This document shows, in pieces, positions 11,276 through 23,165 of a DNA stretch of 64,000 nt. The position numbers and the translations under genes were made by a program. The notes under the pieces are model-generated. The model made no database searches and had not been told where the DNA came from. It saw only the letters and a list, made by a program, of their open reading frames with translations. Position 1 is the first letter of the stretch. Each line of letters begins with the position of its first letter. Source of the stretch: Siphonodentalium dalli (taxonomy: Eukaryota; Mollusca; Scaphopoda; Gadilida; Siphonodentaliidae); the NCBI GenBank assembly GCA_032622095.1, contig CP136064.1:256909863-256973862 (forward strand). Reading direction: 5' to 3'.

Positions 11276-11525
11276 AAACATTCGTTTTGTACGATTCGGG
11301 TTAATAAATGGACGGGGCGTTTCGCCGTCTCGGCCTCTCGCGACCCCTGCGGCGGGCGAAATCGTTGGATCGATTAGGCCCCGCGTGGATGCAGCGAGTT
11401 TTTACTCCCCCAGCTAGAGTTGTTTCTCGAACACGTGACAGTGACGGCCAATCAGAGACGAGTTTCTGTTTACGCGTGTCACGTGTTCAGGCGGGATCGT
11501 CACTTTCTAGCGTACATCGGTCGCA
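11276..11525. promoter_or_regulatory. CpG-rich segment with CCAAT and two CACGTG boxes
   Basis: The base composition is clearly GC- and CpG-rich compared with its surroundings. Two E-box palindromes CACGTG (11432-11437 and 11480-11485) flank a GGCCAATCAG (CCAAT box at 11448-11452). CCAAT/NF-Y and CACGTG/USF-type sites are typical of vertebrate and invertebrate promoters. No adjacent host gene was identified, so promoter activity is inference. A 154-codon open frame (11308-11772) crosses this region and the tandem repeat after it, and is not convincing. Confidence 0.35.
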
Positions 11526-11535
11526 CTTCAAGTTT

Positions 11536-11628
11536 GTAAAATATGATAGATGTTTTACAGTAAATATGATAGATGTTTTACAATATGATAGATGTTTTAC
11601 AGTAAATATGATAGATGTTTTACAGTAT
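11536..11628 (+). repeat. Short tandem repeat, aaatatgatagatgttttac unit
   Basis: Four copies of a 17-23-bp unit (atatgatagatgttttacag), one of them shortened. Confidence 0.85.
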
Positions 11629-11968
11629 ATTCTTTGTAAAGGTTTTATAATTCGTTTGAAACTACATCATGAAAATCCCGTTTCTAAGTATGATTTTTTT
11701 AGTTCAGGCATTGATCGTTATCTACATGTAAATAGAAACACTGAAACAGTCATCGCATACTGTGTTTTGTAAAAGGCGAGAACCATCGCCTTCCCTGTAA
11801 GAGAGATAGCTGTATTACCTCCAAGTATAGGAGAGATCAATATACATGACATATAAATAGAGTTGGATTAAAGTGGGCTCCCCTGGCCAGTGTGGTGGGC
11901 CGTTATGTACAAGTATGGAGAGGTGTTGCAAACCACGAGAGTGAAGCATATATGCATTTGAATGTTCA

Positions 11969-12806
11969 CTACAGCTTTTGTTGCAGGAAAATCTGATTTG
12001 TCCAACAGATATGAAAGTTAGTCGTTACAACATGCGTGGGTGTTGAGAAGATAATTACAATGGACGTGACACGGGTTGCTGTACGCCATTCCTTATCATT
12101 GTGCTGAGAACGTACATGAACTTCGCAGAATATAGTACTAGTTCCTTGAGGCAGTGAGATATGTGTTATGTTAGGGTTTCCAGAGAACTTCCGAGGAGGG
12201 TTGCTAGTACTTGCTACCAGGTCATCTCTGGCTAACGACGCAAGGTGAAAATATTCGGGTATGCCGAAACGAGAGATAATCCCTTCCCAAAAAGAGTTTA
12301 CAATAATGATTGCGGATGGAGAAGAGCATACGAACATGGCGTGGTCGATTTCGTTCGAGTACACTTCGCTGCAGAGATGACACACTAAATTGTTGGTATA
12401 GGTAGTCCTGTTGAGAAGCAGTACTAAGTTTTTGAGATATTTTAACATGTGAGCGTTTCCATGGAGAAGTTTCCAGACTGCCCAGTTTGATAGGGGATTA
12501 GGGTGAACTTTCTACAGAATTCGCAAGGATGGATCGGACGAAACTTTGGTCTGCCACGAGGAAATGAACGTTCCCCTGACAGCTGCCTTCACAAGAGTTA
12601 TCCACATTGACAGTTTTGGGAAGACCCCAATGTCCAGGTAGTAGTTCAAATAGTTCAAAAGATCGTATTTGGCTAATATGGAGAACATTTCCTGTACAAA
12701 ACCACTGGAGCGATTGTATAGTCTGTACAGGTTTACTTTCAGGACAAACAGTCGCAATGGTAATTGATGGCCGACCGGTAGATGGATAAGACGTCCCAGA
12801 AAGCAA
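11969..12806 (-). pseudogene. LINE C-terminal region, frameshifted
   Basis: Two overlapping frames at 12498-12806 together carry a helical segment of the sort that follows the RT in LINE polyproteins (FVQEMFSILAKYDLLNYLNY, then LVKAAVRG). The frame at 12448-11969 begins LKYLKNLVLLLN and contains CHLC...HAMFVC, a CCHC-type knuckle common near the C-terminus of such polyproteins. At least two frameshifts separate these parts from each other and from the RT. No function is expected. Confidence 0.7.
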
Positions 12807-12928
12807 AGTTTTTTGATATGCAGTTGATATTCAATTGGTAGAAATCCAAGAAGACCTAGCGATAGCCTAGTTGGCGCTCGTTTTTGGGAGGGATTGTGCG
12901 TATTTGAGACATGTTCTGGTGGCTTTGT

Positions 12929-13876
12929 TCATAATGGTGATGGCGGACCTTGATCAAAAGGAACCACATCGACACCGCAGAGAGCTCTCGATAGAACAAC
13001 AGTTTTGAGGACATTTGTCATGGTGATAGGTGTGGTGGATTTCATAAGTTTGTTACCCATGATATTGAAAAAGTTATTCCTCATTTTTGTCGACACAGAA
13101 GAGGCGGAATTGACCGTCTGCTTCGCAAACTTGTCCTGAATTAAACCAAGATGGGCACATTCTGTAACTTCCTGAATAGTTTGATTGCCCAACCTCCATA
13201 TCCTTCCCGAGCGGTCATATGAGTTTTTATTCTCGTTGAATACAACAATTTTGCTCTTCGTGGAGGAGAATTCGAATCGCCACCGCCTGCTATATTTCAC
13301 ACATATGTTCAACAAGGAGTCGAGACCGGATTTCGATAGCGACAGAAGAGCGATGTTGTCGGCAGTAGTAGGAGCGCCACATGGGATATTGCAGATTCTT
13401 AGTCCGTATGGAGAAGTTGCTAGTTCGTTAAGTAGGTCGTCTATGAAGACGAGATAGCAGAGAGGTGACAGAACACCAACTTGTCGAGTAGATTGCAGTA
13501 TTTTGAAACTTTGCGACATGCGGCCGTCATATAGTACTTTGCTAGTCACATCCGAATGGATGTTCTCCAACAAACTGACAAGGTGTGGCGAAAATCCGAG
13601 CTGAATGAATTTGTACAGGAAGCCAGTGTGCCATACTTTATCAAAGGCTTTCTTGGAGTCAAGGAAGGCAACATATAAATTGGAGTTATTGTCTTTGGCA
13701 TATGATACAGATTCCGTGAGAATGAATGACGTCATCGAACAGCTGATACCTTTCTGAAAACCCATTTGTTGTGCATTCGGAAATCGTTTCATTTGGTGGC
13801 TTTGAAGAAGACGGCTCAACAGAATGGACTCGGAATAGTTTGTATAGGACCGTTGTTCACATATTTCCGCCTTCAA
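12929..13876 (-). pseudogene. Reverse transcriptase domain of a LINE, inactivated
   Basis: A 315-codon open frame with the ordered RT blocks of non-LTR retrotransposons. QMGFQKGISC is at about residues 37-46, FLDSKKAFDKVWH with the first catalytic aspartate at 71-83, GVLSPLCYLVFIDDLL at 134-149, TADNIALLS at 171-179, and a WRFEFSSTKSKI thumb-side block at 199-210. The family normally has YADD or FADD; here it is TADN, so one metal-binding aspartate is replaced by asparagine and the aromatic residue is lost. Full-length polyproteins of this kind are usually near 1000 residues, so this is a fragment. The start codon is arbitrary, because the true element continued upstream. It has no relation to host neighbours. 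Confidence 0.9.
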
Positions 13877-15734
13877 ACAAGTTGGAATGCGGTTTTTTTT
13901 CTGTCCCGCGTGTCTGCTGTCGCAACTGGGGATATATATGTCAAATTGTTGGTGGTCAGGTCTTGTCTGTAAATATGAACATGAATAAATCTAGAGGCTG
14001 CCAGTGCGGCTAGTATGAAAATTGTGTTTTGTTGTCATTTATTCAATGGAGGGAAGACGAACAAACCTTTAGACATACCCTGTGCGATTTGACACCATAA
14101 ACCCAGTGATTTTAAACCAACACCTATACGTTTTCTTTATCAGAACATAATAAGATCAGACCCATGAGCCCATCAATACCATGTGTTGATGGCTAGATTT
14201 CCTGGTATTTCAAAATGGATTTTCTCAAAATCTGCCAGGAATTTCTTTGTAAAATTTGGTACAAGCGATTATTGTGATCAATATTTAAGAACTAACGGTC
14301 CATTGGATATTATAACTTCATTTACTTTACTTTCGTGTATGCAAAATATATAAAATTTCACTATTATCAGGTACCAAGAACTTCTGTATAATATATTGTT
14401 TTCAAAAGTGCAGTTCATATATCCATGATATCATATCTCAAGACCATGAGAGGAGACTTAATTATTCTTGATTCGTGAAATGTAATGATTACTTTGGATA
14501 GGCAACTACCCTTAAATCATGTTCTAAATTTGAGACTGTTCGTGTCACGCATGTTAATGAACAATTGGGCTGATGTGAGTTGTGTGTCATGGGTTCATAA
14601 CCAAGTTAAAGCTGACCACCATAGCTCTTAACACTGTGGCCTAATTCAAGTTGATTACTCTCTGCTTGAGTGGACCACACTGAATATCAACATTTGTTTG
14701 CATTGGGCTGGAATATTTGTGACTGATTTATTCCTCATTATACTATATATGGGGTATGATGCTATATTATGCAATTAAAAATCTAACCCAACATTATGAT
14801 ACAAATGAAGCCTTCTCACATACTAGTAGACAATAAGCTATTTGGTGATTTGGGGTGTTGTGTGAAATTATTCTAGCAGTTCTTGGTATCGAAAGGGACC
14901 AAAATTTGAATTATATTATCAACCTCTCAAACGAATTAAAATCTATTGTTTTGTTGTATCTTCATAATTGCTCAGATTCTATACACAATGAAGATGATGA
15001 TATTAGAAACTCAAGATATTTTGCCAGATAGATCCTGAGAAATTCTTGCCATTTTTGGCTGGATTTATGCAAAACGTGCATCTCCCCCTTAACAATAATA
15101 ATAATTTTAAGAATAATTTCAACAAGCTTCGGTTTCTTGTTAGCCTAGCCAACAGTCTAATGGTCGCCTCTCATACAGAGCGTCCATGTTTTCATCGCTC
15201 AAACGTGGCAGATAATAAAGCGCGTTCCCAATTATCTGTTGGGATCTGTCGATAGTTATCTCACAACTTGACCAACCTGCCATCCAAACATGTTCTTATA
15301 TTAATTATCCGTACTGTCTTCAAAAGCGCTACAAAAACAGAATCGAGTACATGACTGTGTACTATTATATTTTACCTCCAATCAGACACATGTTAATAGT
15401 AAATTATATATATTAGCACTCGCTTATCGTACCAAAAATTCATAATGTAGTATTTTTTTAAACACAAGTTTCCGCAACCTCTAGTCTTATAACCTATGGA
15501 TGGAAGGCATTACAAATTATATATCTCAAAACTTCTCACCATGTAAATACGTATATATCGTCATCTTGATTACACGTATGTTATTATATTGTATCGGGAG
15601 AGGGGCTTCGTGTGTTGTAATAACTTGTGCCCCAATCCCTTTTGAATATTATGCAAATAAAATATGGTTCAAGTCATCGTTTTCGCACCCGATCCGCATA
15701 GCATTGTCAGATATAGATACTTAATTGCGGATAT
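13877..15734. other. No gene; scattered small inverted repeats
   Basis: AT-rich. A short inverted repeat occurs at about 14200-14245 (tttcctgg...ccaggaa). The phrase ggatttatgcaaaacgtgc at 15060-15078 recurs near 56302-56319, hinting at another old dispersed repeat. No credible coding frame. Confidence 0.45.
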
Positions 15735-15906
15735 TATTTACCATCTATAGATACTTAATTACATACGCCCATCGAGCCCACCACTACTTTATATAAACCT
15801 TAATACTGATCTGACCACGGGCACAACACTGTGATTATATTGACGAAATCACGGAGATATTCAGAATTTAAACAACAACAAAATTTTTTTTTAAAGAGCG
15901 ATTCTT

Positions 15907-16202
15907 TTAACCCTTTACCCAACAAAACGGCCAAAACCGGCCAAATAAAGCTTCAACAGCCTGAAATATCTTGGGTATGTCTCAATAGAACCATACACAT
16001 ATGGATATCGTTGGAACCGGCTCATTGACCACATTGTGATAGTTACAGTTATGCCCTGTGCCAATTACATTCTTTAACAATTTTATAATTTTTAATGTGT
16101 TAAGCCAATGCATTCTCTTATATATGCGAGGCGACCTATGGTCGACTCGCATATATAAGAGAATGCATTGGCGCAGGGCCCTTCTGTTGGGTAAAGGGTT
16201 AA
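15907..16202 (+). mobile_element. Family A MITE with one palindrome deleted (A3)
   Basis: TTAA at both ends (15907-15910, 16199-16202) with CCCTTTACCCAAC / GTTGGGTAAAGGG termini. The first palindrome and part of the spacer are missing (the junction reads gtgccaattacattcttta). One palindrome remains at 16105-16171. Confidence 0.85.
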
Positions 16203-16401
16203 AGAGCGTTTTTTTTCAAGTAAATTAAATTTGACTAAATAACGGAGATATTCAGAACGGGGAAAAAGAAACTAATTTAAAGAGCGTTTTGTTCTCGAAG
16301 AAGTTATTTTAAAGAGTGACCACCAGCCTACATCAACACCCACCCACATAATAGATGAATTTGACTTACATACGTCCAAAGTTCATCTGTGGTGCTGCAA
16401 A

Positions 16402-16831
16402 TTGTGACCCGCCATATCAAATCCAGTCGTAAGTCGGGATTTTTTTACCCTGTGCCAATGCATTCCTCGCATATATAAGAGAATGCATTGGCCTAACAAT
16501 TTTTTACAATTTTAATTATTTTTTCTTGTATTCTTTAACAATTTTATAATTTCACCCATACAGAGCTCCAGACAAACATGAGCAGACGACTCTCTTCTAT
16601 ATGCTTCTATATATGTGTGGGGCTCCCTGCAGGGTAATGGATGTTTTTTTATTTTATGTCCTAAAAATTGTAAGAAACATTTATTTAAAAAAAATGATAA
16701 AAAAATGTTAGGCCAATGCATTCTCTTTATATGCGAAGCGACCTATGGTCGACTTGCATATATAAGAGAATGCATTGGCACAGGGTAAAAAAATCCCGAC
16801 TTACGACTGGATTTGGTATGGCGGGTCACAA
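16402..16831. mobile_element. Family B MITE carrying the palindrome cassette (B1)
   Basis: Terminal inverted repeats of about 50 bp begin TTGTGACCCGCCATATCAAA and contain cagtcgtaagtcgggattt. Immediately inside is CCCTGTG plus the palindrome cassette. The left palindrome (16455-16491) has lost 30 bp of its centre; the right one is at 16713-16778. The middle has gagctccagacaaacatgag and ggggctccctgcagggtaat blocks that are also found in B2 and B3. No coding capacity. Confidence 0.8.
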
Positions 16832-16976
16832 ATACGTTCTTTGTTGGCGTTATTTGGTTATAACCCTTCCGATACTGTGTCCGTAATTTCCCATTATTAA
16901 GTTGTGTATAGCGTAATGGTGTGGCTCCATGGGCGTATATACGGTGCACAATTAAGTATCTATAAATGGTTAATGA

Positions 16977-17385
16977 ATGATCGTCATTAAGTATATATAT
17001 ATTAAGTATATGATAATGCTATGCCGACCGGGTGGTTTCGACGTATTACTTACAGTTGATTGTGTTGATTTTTCATTTTCTGACACATAATTTTCACAAA
17101 TAAAGGCGGAAAGAATGTATGTTTCCCTGTGTATTATAGCATATACGACAAATGCTACTAAGCTAATACGTATGGAAAATTCCATTTTGTCTAGAGACAA
17201 CATGCACCCCTATAAACTCGAGTTCACAGACCCGGGGTGTCACCGACATCGGAGCAATGGTTTATAAAATGCACCTTTGAGATCTCTCTGGGCCGGCATT
17301 GGTCCCACCATTTCGGGCGCAGATTGAAAATGACACGCATGTTTTTGCGGTGTTCAATCTTGTATTTCATTAACTTTATAACTTA
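16977..17385. other. No gene seen
   Basis: Nothing recognisable. Confidence 0.4.
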
Positions 17386-17955
17386 ACACGCTTGCCATAG
17401 AAGTTTTCCTGCGCGAAAGCGTACATCAGTATCAAGCCAAAAAATATGAACAAGAATCGCATGTTGATGCGGTTAAAAAATCTGACTTTTCTCGCCCAAC
17501 GAACTTCGAAAACTAGGACCCGATCAAAATTATGCTTCGGTCCCCAATATAGGATGGACCAACACTGGTCTTATAGATGAGCACATCAGAAGGGTAACTG
17601 AGGCGACATAATTTAGAATTCGAGTGTAATGGGTACAAAAATATCTTAATCAAAATCAACTTGTACCCGAAATTTTATTCCGGAACAACCGTCCATGAAC
17701 GAGCGTAGAAGCACACGATATAGTGTGGAGTAATGATTCGAGCAAACTTCAGTTGCTAATAAAATATCATAATATTAATAAAATTGTAACTTACCTCGCT
17801 TCCCATAGAAGTTTGCCTCCGTGAAAGTGTACATCAGTATCAAGCCAAAACATATGTACAAGAATCGCATGGTTTTTTTTGGTTATCACAAACAGTGGAT
17901 GCGGTTAAAAGATCTGACTTGTCTCGTCCGACGGACTTCGAAAAAAGGAACCGAT
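17386..17955 (+). repeat. Direct duplication, about 130-160 bp, spaced 400 bp
   Basis: The segments 17386-17530 and 17790-17955 are diverged copies sharing gtacatcagtatcaagccaa, caagaatcgcatg, gatgcggttaaaa and cgaacttcgaaaa / cggacttcgaaaa. The second copy has a 25-bp insertion with a T8 run. An 80-codon open frame from 17895 (ends 18134) overlaps the second copy and has moderately coding-like composition but no recognisable domain. Confidence 0.7.
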
Positions 17956-18398
17956 CGACACAGAGCTTGGGTTCTTGTGGTTTTATTGGCGATGTTCTTT
18001 CATTGACATACTGGGGCGACGTGGGTGACGTCGATGGCGTTCATAGCCTGGGTGGATCGCCTTCGAATTTGATTGGCTTTACTCGCGGTTCCGTCCGTCG
18101 CCCATCCATCGATCTGAGGGGGCTGTCAGTATAATTGACATCCTGATTTCTCTTTACTCGATTCGGATGTCGACGAGTAGATTTGTTTTGTCGTCGGACT
18201 GAGCAACACGTTTTTGTAGAGGAAAGTTGGATTTCCGTAATCATTTAACTCGGGATCGTACATTTCCATAATCAATCATGCATTTAAGATGGCGTTGAAG
18301 TGACAAATTTTTCATCCTTGCAGAAATCTCCCAGCTACAACGTCTAAAGAGTTTATGCTGCTGCTTTGAATTTATAGTGAATTTCTACGAAAGCGCAT
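17956..18398. other. No recognised gene
   Basis: 18000-18200 is less AT-rich, with open frames on both strands (17895-18134 plus, 18041-18244 minus). I do not recognise either and would not call a gene from it. Confidence 0.3.
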
Positions 18399-18478
18399 TA
18401 GGGCCACCCGAAACACCACCGCACCCCCCCCCCCCCCCCAGATATACAAATACACAACAACTCGTTATAACGACTTGA
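18399..18478 (+). mobile_element. Single arm of the 621-952 element family
   Basis: Reads tagggccacccgaaacacca, a C16 tract (18424-18439), gatatacaaatacacaacaa, ctcgttataacgactt. This matches the complement of the right end of 621-952. The rest of the element is absent. Confidence 0.65.
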
Positions 18479-18995
18479 GTTTCAACTCAGCCACCTTACT
18501 GACGAGTTCTGTTATCTTTTGTCTTATATGGGACTCGAGTGAATCCAGCATGTTGGTTATGCTGCACCCTTTTTTCTTTCCCTATAATTGTTTGTGATAA
18601 ATTTAGCGTCCCTTCTTTGCACTTTTCCCAGTTGGCATATTTCTTCTGTGATAGCTGGATCCCATGCATATAGCTCTGCTCAATATTCAAATAACGATCT
18701 AACCATTGCGTCGCATCGGTGCTATAATGTTCAATGTCCATTTTTTTTCTTTTCTTTTTTTTGTGAAATTTTGACTATCTGGTTTTCGTCTGCTTTATTT
18801 TCACCTTATGTTGTTTTCATTTAAAATTGTCTTGCTTTAGATGTCAGTATTATTCATGTAATTTGTTGACATGTATTTGGAGATAGAACACTTTGCTGAA
18901 CAATTTGGCTTTTGTCGTGAATGCTAAAGTGGTTTTAGGTTTTTAAATCTTTCCAAAGTATAAATTTCGCACATTATGTCACTTTCTGTGCCATT
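18479..18995. other. No gene seen
   Basis: Nothing recognisable beyond a T-rich stretch at 18740-18770. Confidence 0.4.
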
Positions 18996-19341
18996 TTAAC
19001 CCTTTACCCAACAAAACGGCCAAAACCGGCCAAATAAAGCTTCAACAGCCTAAAATATCTTCGGTCTGTCTCAATAGAACCATACAAATATGGATATCAT
19101 TGGAACCGGCTCCTTGACCACATTGTGATAGTTACAGTTATGCCCTGTGCCAATGCAATCTCTTATATATGCGAGTCGACCATAGGTCGCCTCGCATATA
19201 TAAGAGAATGCATTGGCCTAAAAAAAAAATTTAATGTGTTAAGCCAATGCATTCTCTTATATATGCGAGGCGACCTATGGTCGACTCGCATATATAAGAG
19301 AATGCATCGGCACAGGGCCCTTCTATTGGGTAAAGGGTTAA
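18996..19341 (+). mobile_element. Family A MITE (A4)
   Basis: TTAA at 18996-18999 and 19338-19341, with the same terminal repeats as A1. Palindromes are at 19150-19216 and 19244-19310, with the spacer between them shortened to about 27 bases. Confidence 0.85.
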
Positions 19342-19649
19342 CCAATTAATTCAGCTAGAATTAGAATGTTCATATATAAGAATACGAAAGCACTATTTCC
19401 AGTCAAGCATATTGACGGACATTAGTTCCATTGCTTACCATTGTCGGTTCGAGATAGAACATTATAGCACTGAAATTTATGCGATCACGTGTTACAATTT
19501 AAATCAATTCATTGGTCCACAGTGGAGATGGAACAATACAGCACTGACATAAAAACTATTTCTGAAGATGGAAGATATTTGTACAGCCTCTCATTCATAT
19601 CTGGTATATACTCAATATCTTGTGTTTATCTGACATTAAATACCGCGCC
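19342..19649. other. No gene seen
   Basis: Nothing recognisable. Confidence 0.4.
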
Positions 19650-19720
19650 GAATCGAACCGAAAAGTACCGAATAGAACCGAAAAGTACCGAATAGAACCG
19701 AAAAGTACCGAATTGAACGG
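19650..19720 (+). repeat. Short tandem repeat, 20-bp unit
   Basis: About 3.5 copies of gaatagaaccgaaaagtacc. Confidence 0.9.
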
Positions 19721-22244
19721 TACCGTTATCTCATTTTTCAGCCAAATTGGATATAGAACATTTTAGCACCGATGCGACGAAATTTGGTCTTTATGCTGTT
19801 TCCCCTGACATGATGTCTGCTCTACGTATATTTCACTGTGGGAAGCCGAGGGTGCTATTGGCTGTTATATATGGCTTGATATTTATATTTGTACGTTTAT
19901 GTCATCTGTGATGTTTAGTCCAAGTTAAACGCATTGTTTTAACTGTCGGTTGTATGTGTTGGTAATTACTTGGGCGCAAGTAATGTTTTCGATTTGTCAG
20001 GAACTTTGTTTCTTTGTTCGGATGTCCTTCCGTGAATCTGTTACGTCATACCGGAAGAATAAAATGTAAAGAATGCACATGCGCCAATATGAAATTATTG
20101 GACGAATTATATTTTTAATCCACATATATACTTAATTTGCATTGTTATCGGGTTTTATTTTAATAATAAATGGTTCATAACAGAACAATATTGAAAGATT
20201 CTTTTTAGAAACCAGTAAAGATGCCATGACGTCACGATGCACATCACGACGTCACACCTAATTAATTATTATTTATTATTAAAATGACCCCCTCCAGTTC
20301 TAATATTTCTTAATTTATGTTTAATGAGGGCTATTACTTGCCAAAACTGAATAGTATTTCCCTCAGTCACTTTTAAAAACGATGATAGAGAACAATTCAG
20401 CAATAGGACAGCCCATAAGAAGCCTATTTTGTGTCACTTTAAACTCGCAAAATGAGTTAAGATCGCCTTTAAAAGATGCGCGCAGAATCGTTTTTGTTTT
20501 TGCAGACATGCAGTGACGTGCAAACATATTTCTGGAAACTTTCTTCGAAGTTCAAAAACATTTCCGAAGGACGCAGATGCATAAAATCATCTCCGGCCAA
20601 ACAGTCCAGAGCATGGTTCTATTGAGACCTAATTTACTGAGAAATGTGTATGTGGAAACATGGATTATTAAAATGCCTTATATCTATTAATTAACTTGGG
20701 AAAACAAGCTTTCTTATTCTCAAATCAATATACATTTTGATGATGTGCATCTCTGCATACGTGACATTTGAGCTATATGCCCTTTTATGCTCCCGTAGAC
20801 TGTAGATCAGTCGCTAATGGCATGTGCCCATTGACACATTCTTAATCAAAGACTAGCTAACGATCGATCGCGTGTTTTTTGGTTGTGCATGTCGACATTT
20901 GAAACTGACTGTGATGTTTTTTACCGATGAAGTTCAGTGGCATACACAAATCATTATAGTCAAACTAGTAATTTAACCCAATTGGTATATAAGAGCATCA
21001 TCGACAACTAATCGTCTTCACACCCTTAAGCGATGTCTAAATTGTTATATAAATATGTCAAACAACGCGCATGGTAGTACTGAGACCATCATTAGTGCAA
21101 TAGAGCAACTGGAGATTATTAATAGAGATGTTATCTCAGTACACACAAATATCTCGGCGATGGATTATACTGAAATTTGATATCCAGATTAGCTATCGAT
21201 CTCTCAAAAGAGGGCACAGCACCCGTGGTTCAAACTGTTGTTCGCAAGATATCAAAAATTATGCCAAATGTGTGATGGGCGCAAGTATAGGCAGCTCCAG
21301 TGAGTGCATTCCAGTTGAACGATGTTTTGTTCTTGTCCTTGTTTTATATAGACATTATGGAGCATTTTGGCGGCGTTAAGTCTCACCCCGGGTCTTTTGC
21401 CCACTATTCAAATGATGAGGTATACGTTATACTCTGCAATATAAACTTGAGGCTTGATATGTGTTCTATTTTCTCGCCCTCGCAATTTAAAAACAAATAG
21501 TTTGTTATGCTAATTAGGGGATGAACAGGGTGTCTGGTGTGTTTTACGGTGGAAAATGCAGTTTTGGCGGCGAAGCGAGGAGCCGGTAAAACGGGTATTT
21601 TCATCGGAAAACCCACGATAAACGTCTCAAAATCACACCAGAACTGCATGTTTATCCCCATTCTAATTCACACCGAAATCATGCTATAGACACGAGAATC
21701 TACCAAAGAGTGGCTGAACTGAACATGATTGACAGTTTGCACCATATCACTTCCTCCTAGAAATTGTACTCCGCTGCATGCGGATTTATAGTTCCATATT
21801 TCGAATAGCAATAAACCGAGAAATCCAAAAGAATCCACGAAATCCATTGACTCGAATTCTATATAATAACAATTTGACACCGGGTATGTATAAATTATAT
21901 TGACAATTGCAAGTTTCGATGCCAAGGTATTACACTACTGACATTGCATCAGTGCCAGCGGTCAATGCATCGAACTTCATAGCAAACCGAACAACTGCTC
22001 GCTGCTTGCAACGTCATGTCCGCTGTCGTTACGTCATCACGCCGACGTCCTGCGATAGGTTTCGAAAGACTTGTTTCAAGTAAAACGGGTTGTCTGAATA
22101 ATTCATGGAATCAAACCGATCGATGTGCGACTAAAGCATAGTTCAAATTCTCCGCAGTTTACATTTTGTCCATATAGGAACGAAGGTACTTCGGGCATAA
22201 CCGCGTAACGATTCAGATTTTGTTTTATCTGTGAGCAGGATCCT
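19721..22244. other. No gene; one inverted repeat at 21519-21661
   Basis: No credible gene. At 21519-21661 the ends ggggatgaacag...tggtgtgttt and aatcacacca...gtttatcccc form a loose inverted repeat of about 140 bp, possibly an old MITE. Two TGACGTCA-like words occur near 20227 and 20250 without promoter context. Confidence 0.4.
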
Positions 22245-22300
22245 AGTTTGTATATATCTTTATTTCCTCCAGCTAGGAGAGTATGTTTTACAAAATACAT
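22245..22300 (-). repeat. Candidate LINE 3'-end stem-loop
   Basis: On the minus strand it reads ctcctagctggaggaaataa then agatatata. A stem (ctcc/ggag) followed by aataaagatatata also occurs at 44550-44610, with a weaker version at 11806-11850 at the end of the LINE remnant. I infer a shared LINE 3' terminus. Confidence 0.4.
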
Positions 22301-22366
22301 GTTACAATAAGATTATAAATATAGAAAGGAAAGTAAATAGTAATTCCCGCCACCATGAAACACAAG

Positions 22367-22843
22367 CACTCATCAAAGCAATCACACACAGGCACACAAT
22401 AAATAAATAAATACATAAATAAATAAAAACAATCACACACAGGCACACAATAAATAAATAAATAAATAAAAACAATCACACACAGGCACACAATAAATAA
22501 ATAAATAAATAAATAAATAAAAACAATCACACACAGGCACACAATAAATAAATAAATAAATAAATAAATAAAAACAATCACACACAGGCACACAATAAAT
22601 AAATAAATAAATAAATAAATAAAAACAATCACACACAGGCACACAATAAATAAATAAATACATAAATAAATAAATAAATAAAAACAATCACACACAGGCA
22701 CACAATAAATAAATAAATACATAAATAATTAAATAAATAAATAAATAAAAACAATCACACACAGGCACACAATAAATAAATAAATAAATACATAAATAAT
22801 TAAATAAATAAATAAATAAAAACAATCACACACAGGCACACAA

Positions 22844-22874
<31 letters not shown>

Positions 22875-22880
22875 AAACAT
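22367..22880 (-). repeat. Compound minisatellite with variable (AAAT)n
   Basis: About nine copies of acaatcacacacaggcacac followed by 5-10 copies of aaat/aata, occasionally interrupted by 'acat' or 'aatt'. On the minus strand the repeat is open in several frames (repetitive FIYLFIYLFIVCLCVIV-type peptide), which has no coding significance. Confidence 0.95.
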
Positions 22881-23165
22881 GCACACAAAAACTTGACATT
22901 AAATACAGATATATGTCAACATACCGTAGCATAAAGTTACACATTTACTAACAGACCCATTCCCTAGCACAGCGACATGGCAAAACAGAAAGCATACTTC
23001 AGACGACTCTGGCAGTGCTTTCATCACCGAAAGTTAATTGTGGAAACAGTATATCTTTGCAAATTTTAAAGATCAACATATTTAACAATTTTCATTGGAA
23101 TTAGCACATAATTTCAGGGCACGGAGTGTCCAGAGTATGCATCCTGCTTACCGCAACGCTGCGTT
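22881..23165. other. No gene seen
   Basis: Nothing recognisable. Confidence 0.4.

Larger units (their letters stand above)
11806..13876 (-). mobile_element. Decayed non-LTR retrotransposon (LINE)
   Basis: Minus-strand remnant of a LINE. In element order it has a reverse-transcriptase segment (13876-12929), a connection/C-terminal segment in shifted frames (12806-12498), a terminal cysteine-histidine motif segment (12448-11969), and a 3' stem-loop near 11818-11833. The 5' part (endonuclease, first ORF) is absent, as in typical 5'-truncated LINE insertions. Frame breaks between segments show it is dead. The clade appears CR1/jockey-like from the RT wording, but this needs a tree. Confidence 0.85.
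15735..16976. mobile_element. Composite element with inverted ends enclosing two MITEs
   Basis: The left sequence tagatacttaatt..acatacgcccat (15747-15772) is inverted at the right end (atgggcgtatata...aattaagtatcta, 16928-16964), so this may be a host element with terminal inverted repeats. Inside it, family A copy A3 and family B copy B1 are inserted. Between and around them lie copies of a 'taacggagatattcagaa' plus 'aaagagcg' motif that is also seen inverted at 29235-29310. Confidence 0.5.

Noticed and set aside
11308-11772. 154-codon frame starting in the CpG-rich segment
   Set aside because: It runs through a tandem repeat (YDRCFTVNMID repeated), and the high GC of its first part lowers stop frequency. 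There is no homology signal.
22288-22944. Hydrophobic 144-codon minus-strand frame resembling a membrane protein
   Set aside because: It is the (AAAT)n/acacacaggcac minisatellite read in frame (FIYLFIYLF repeats).
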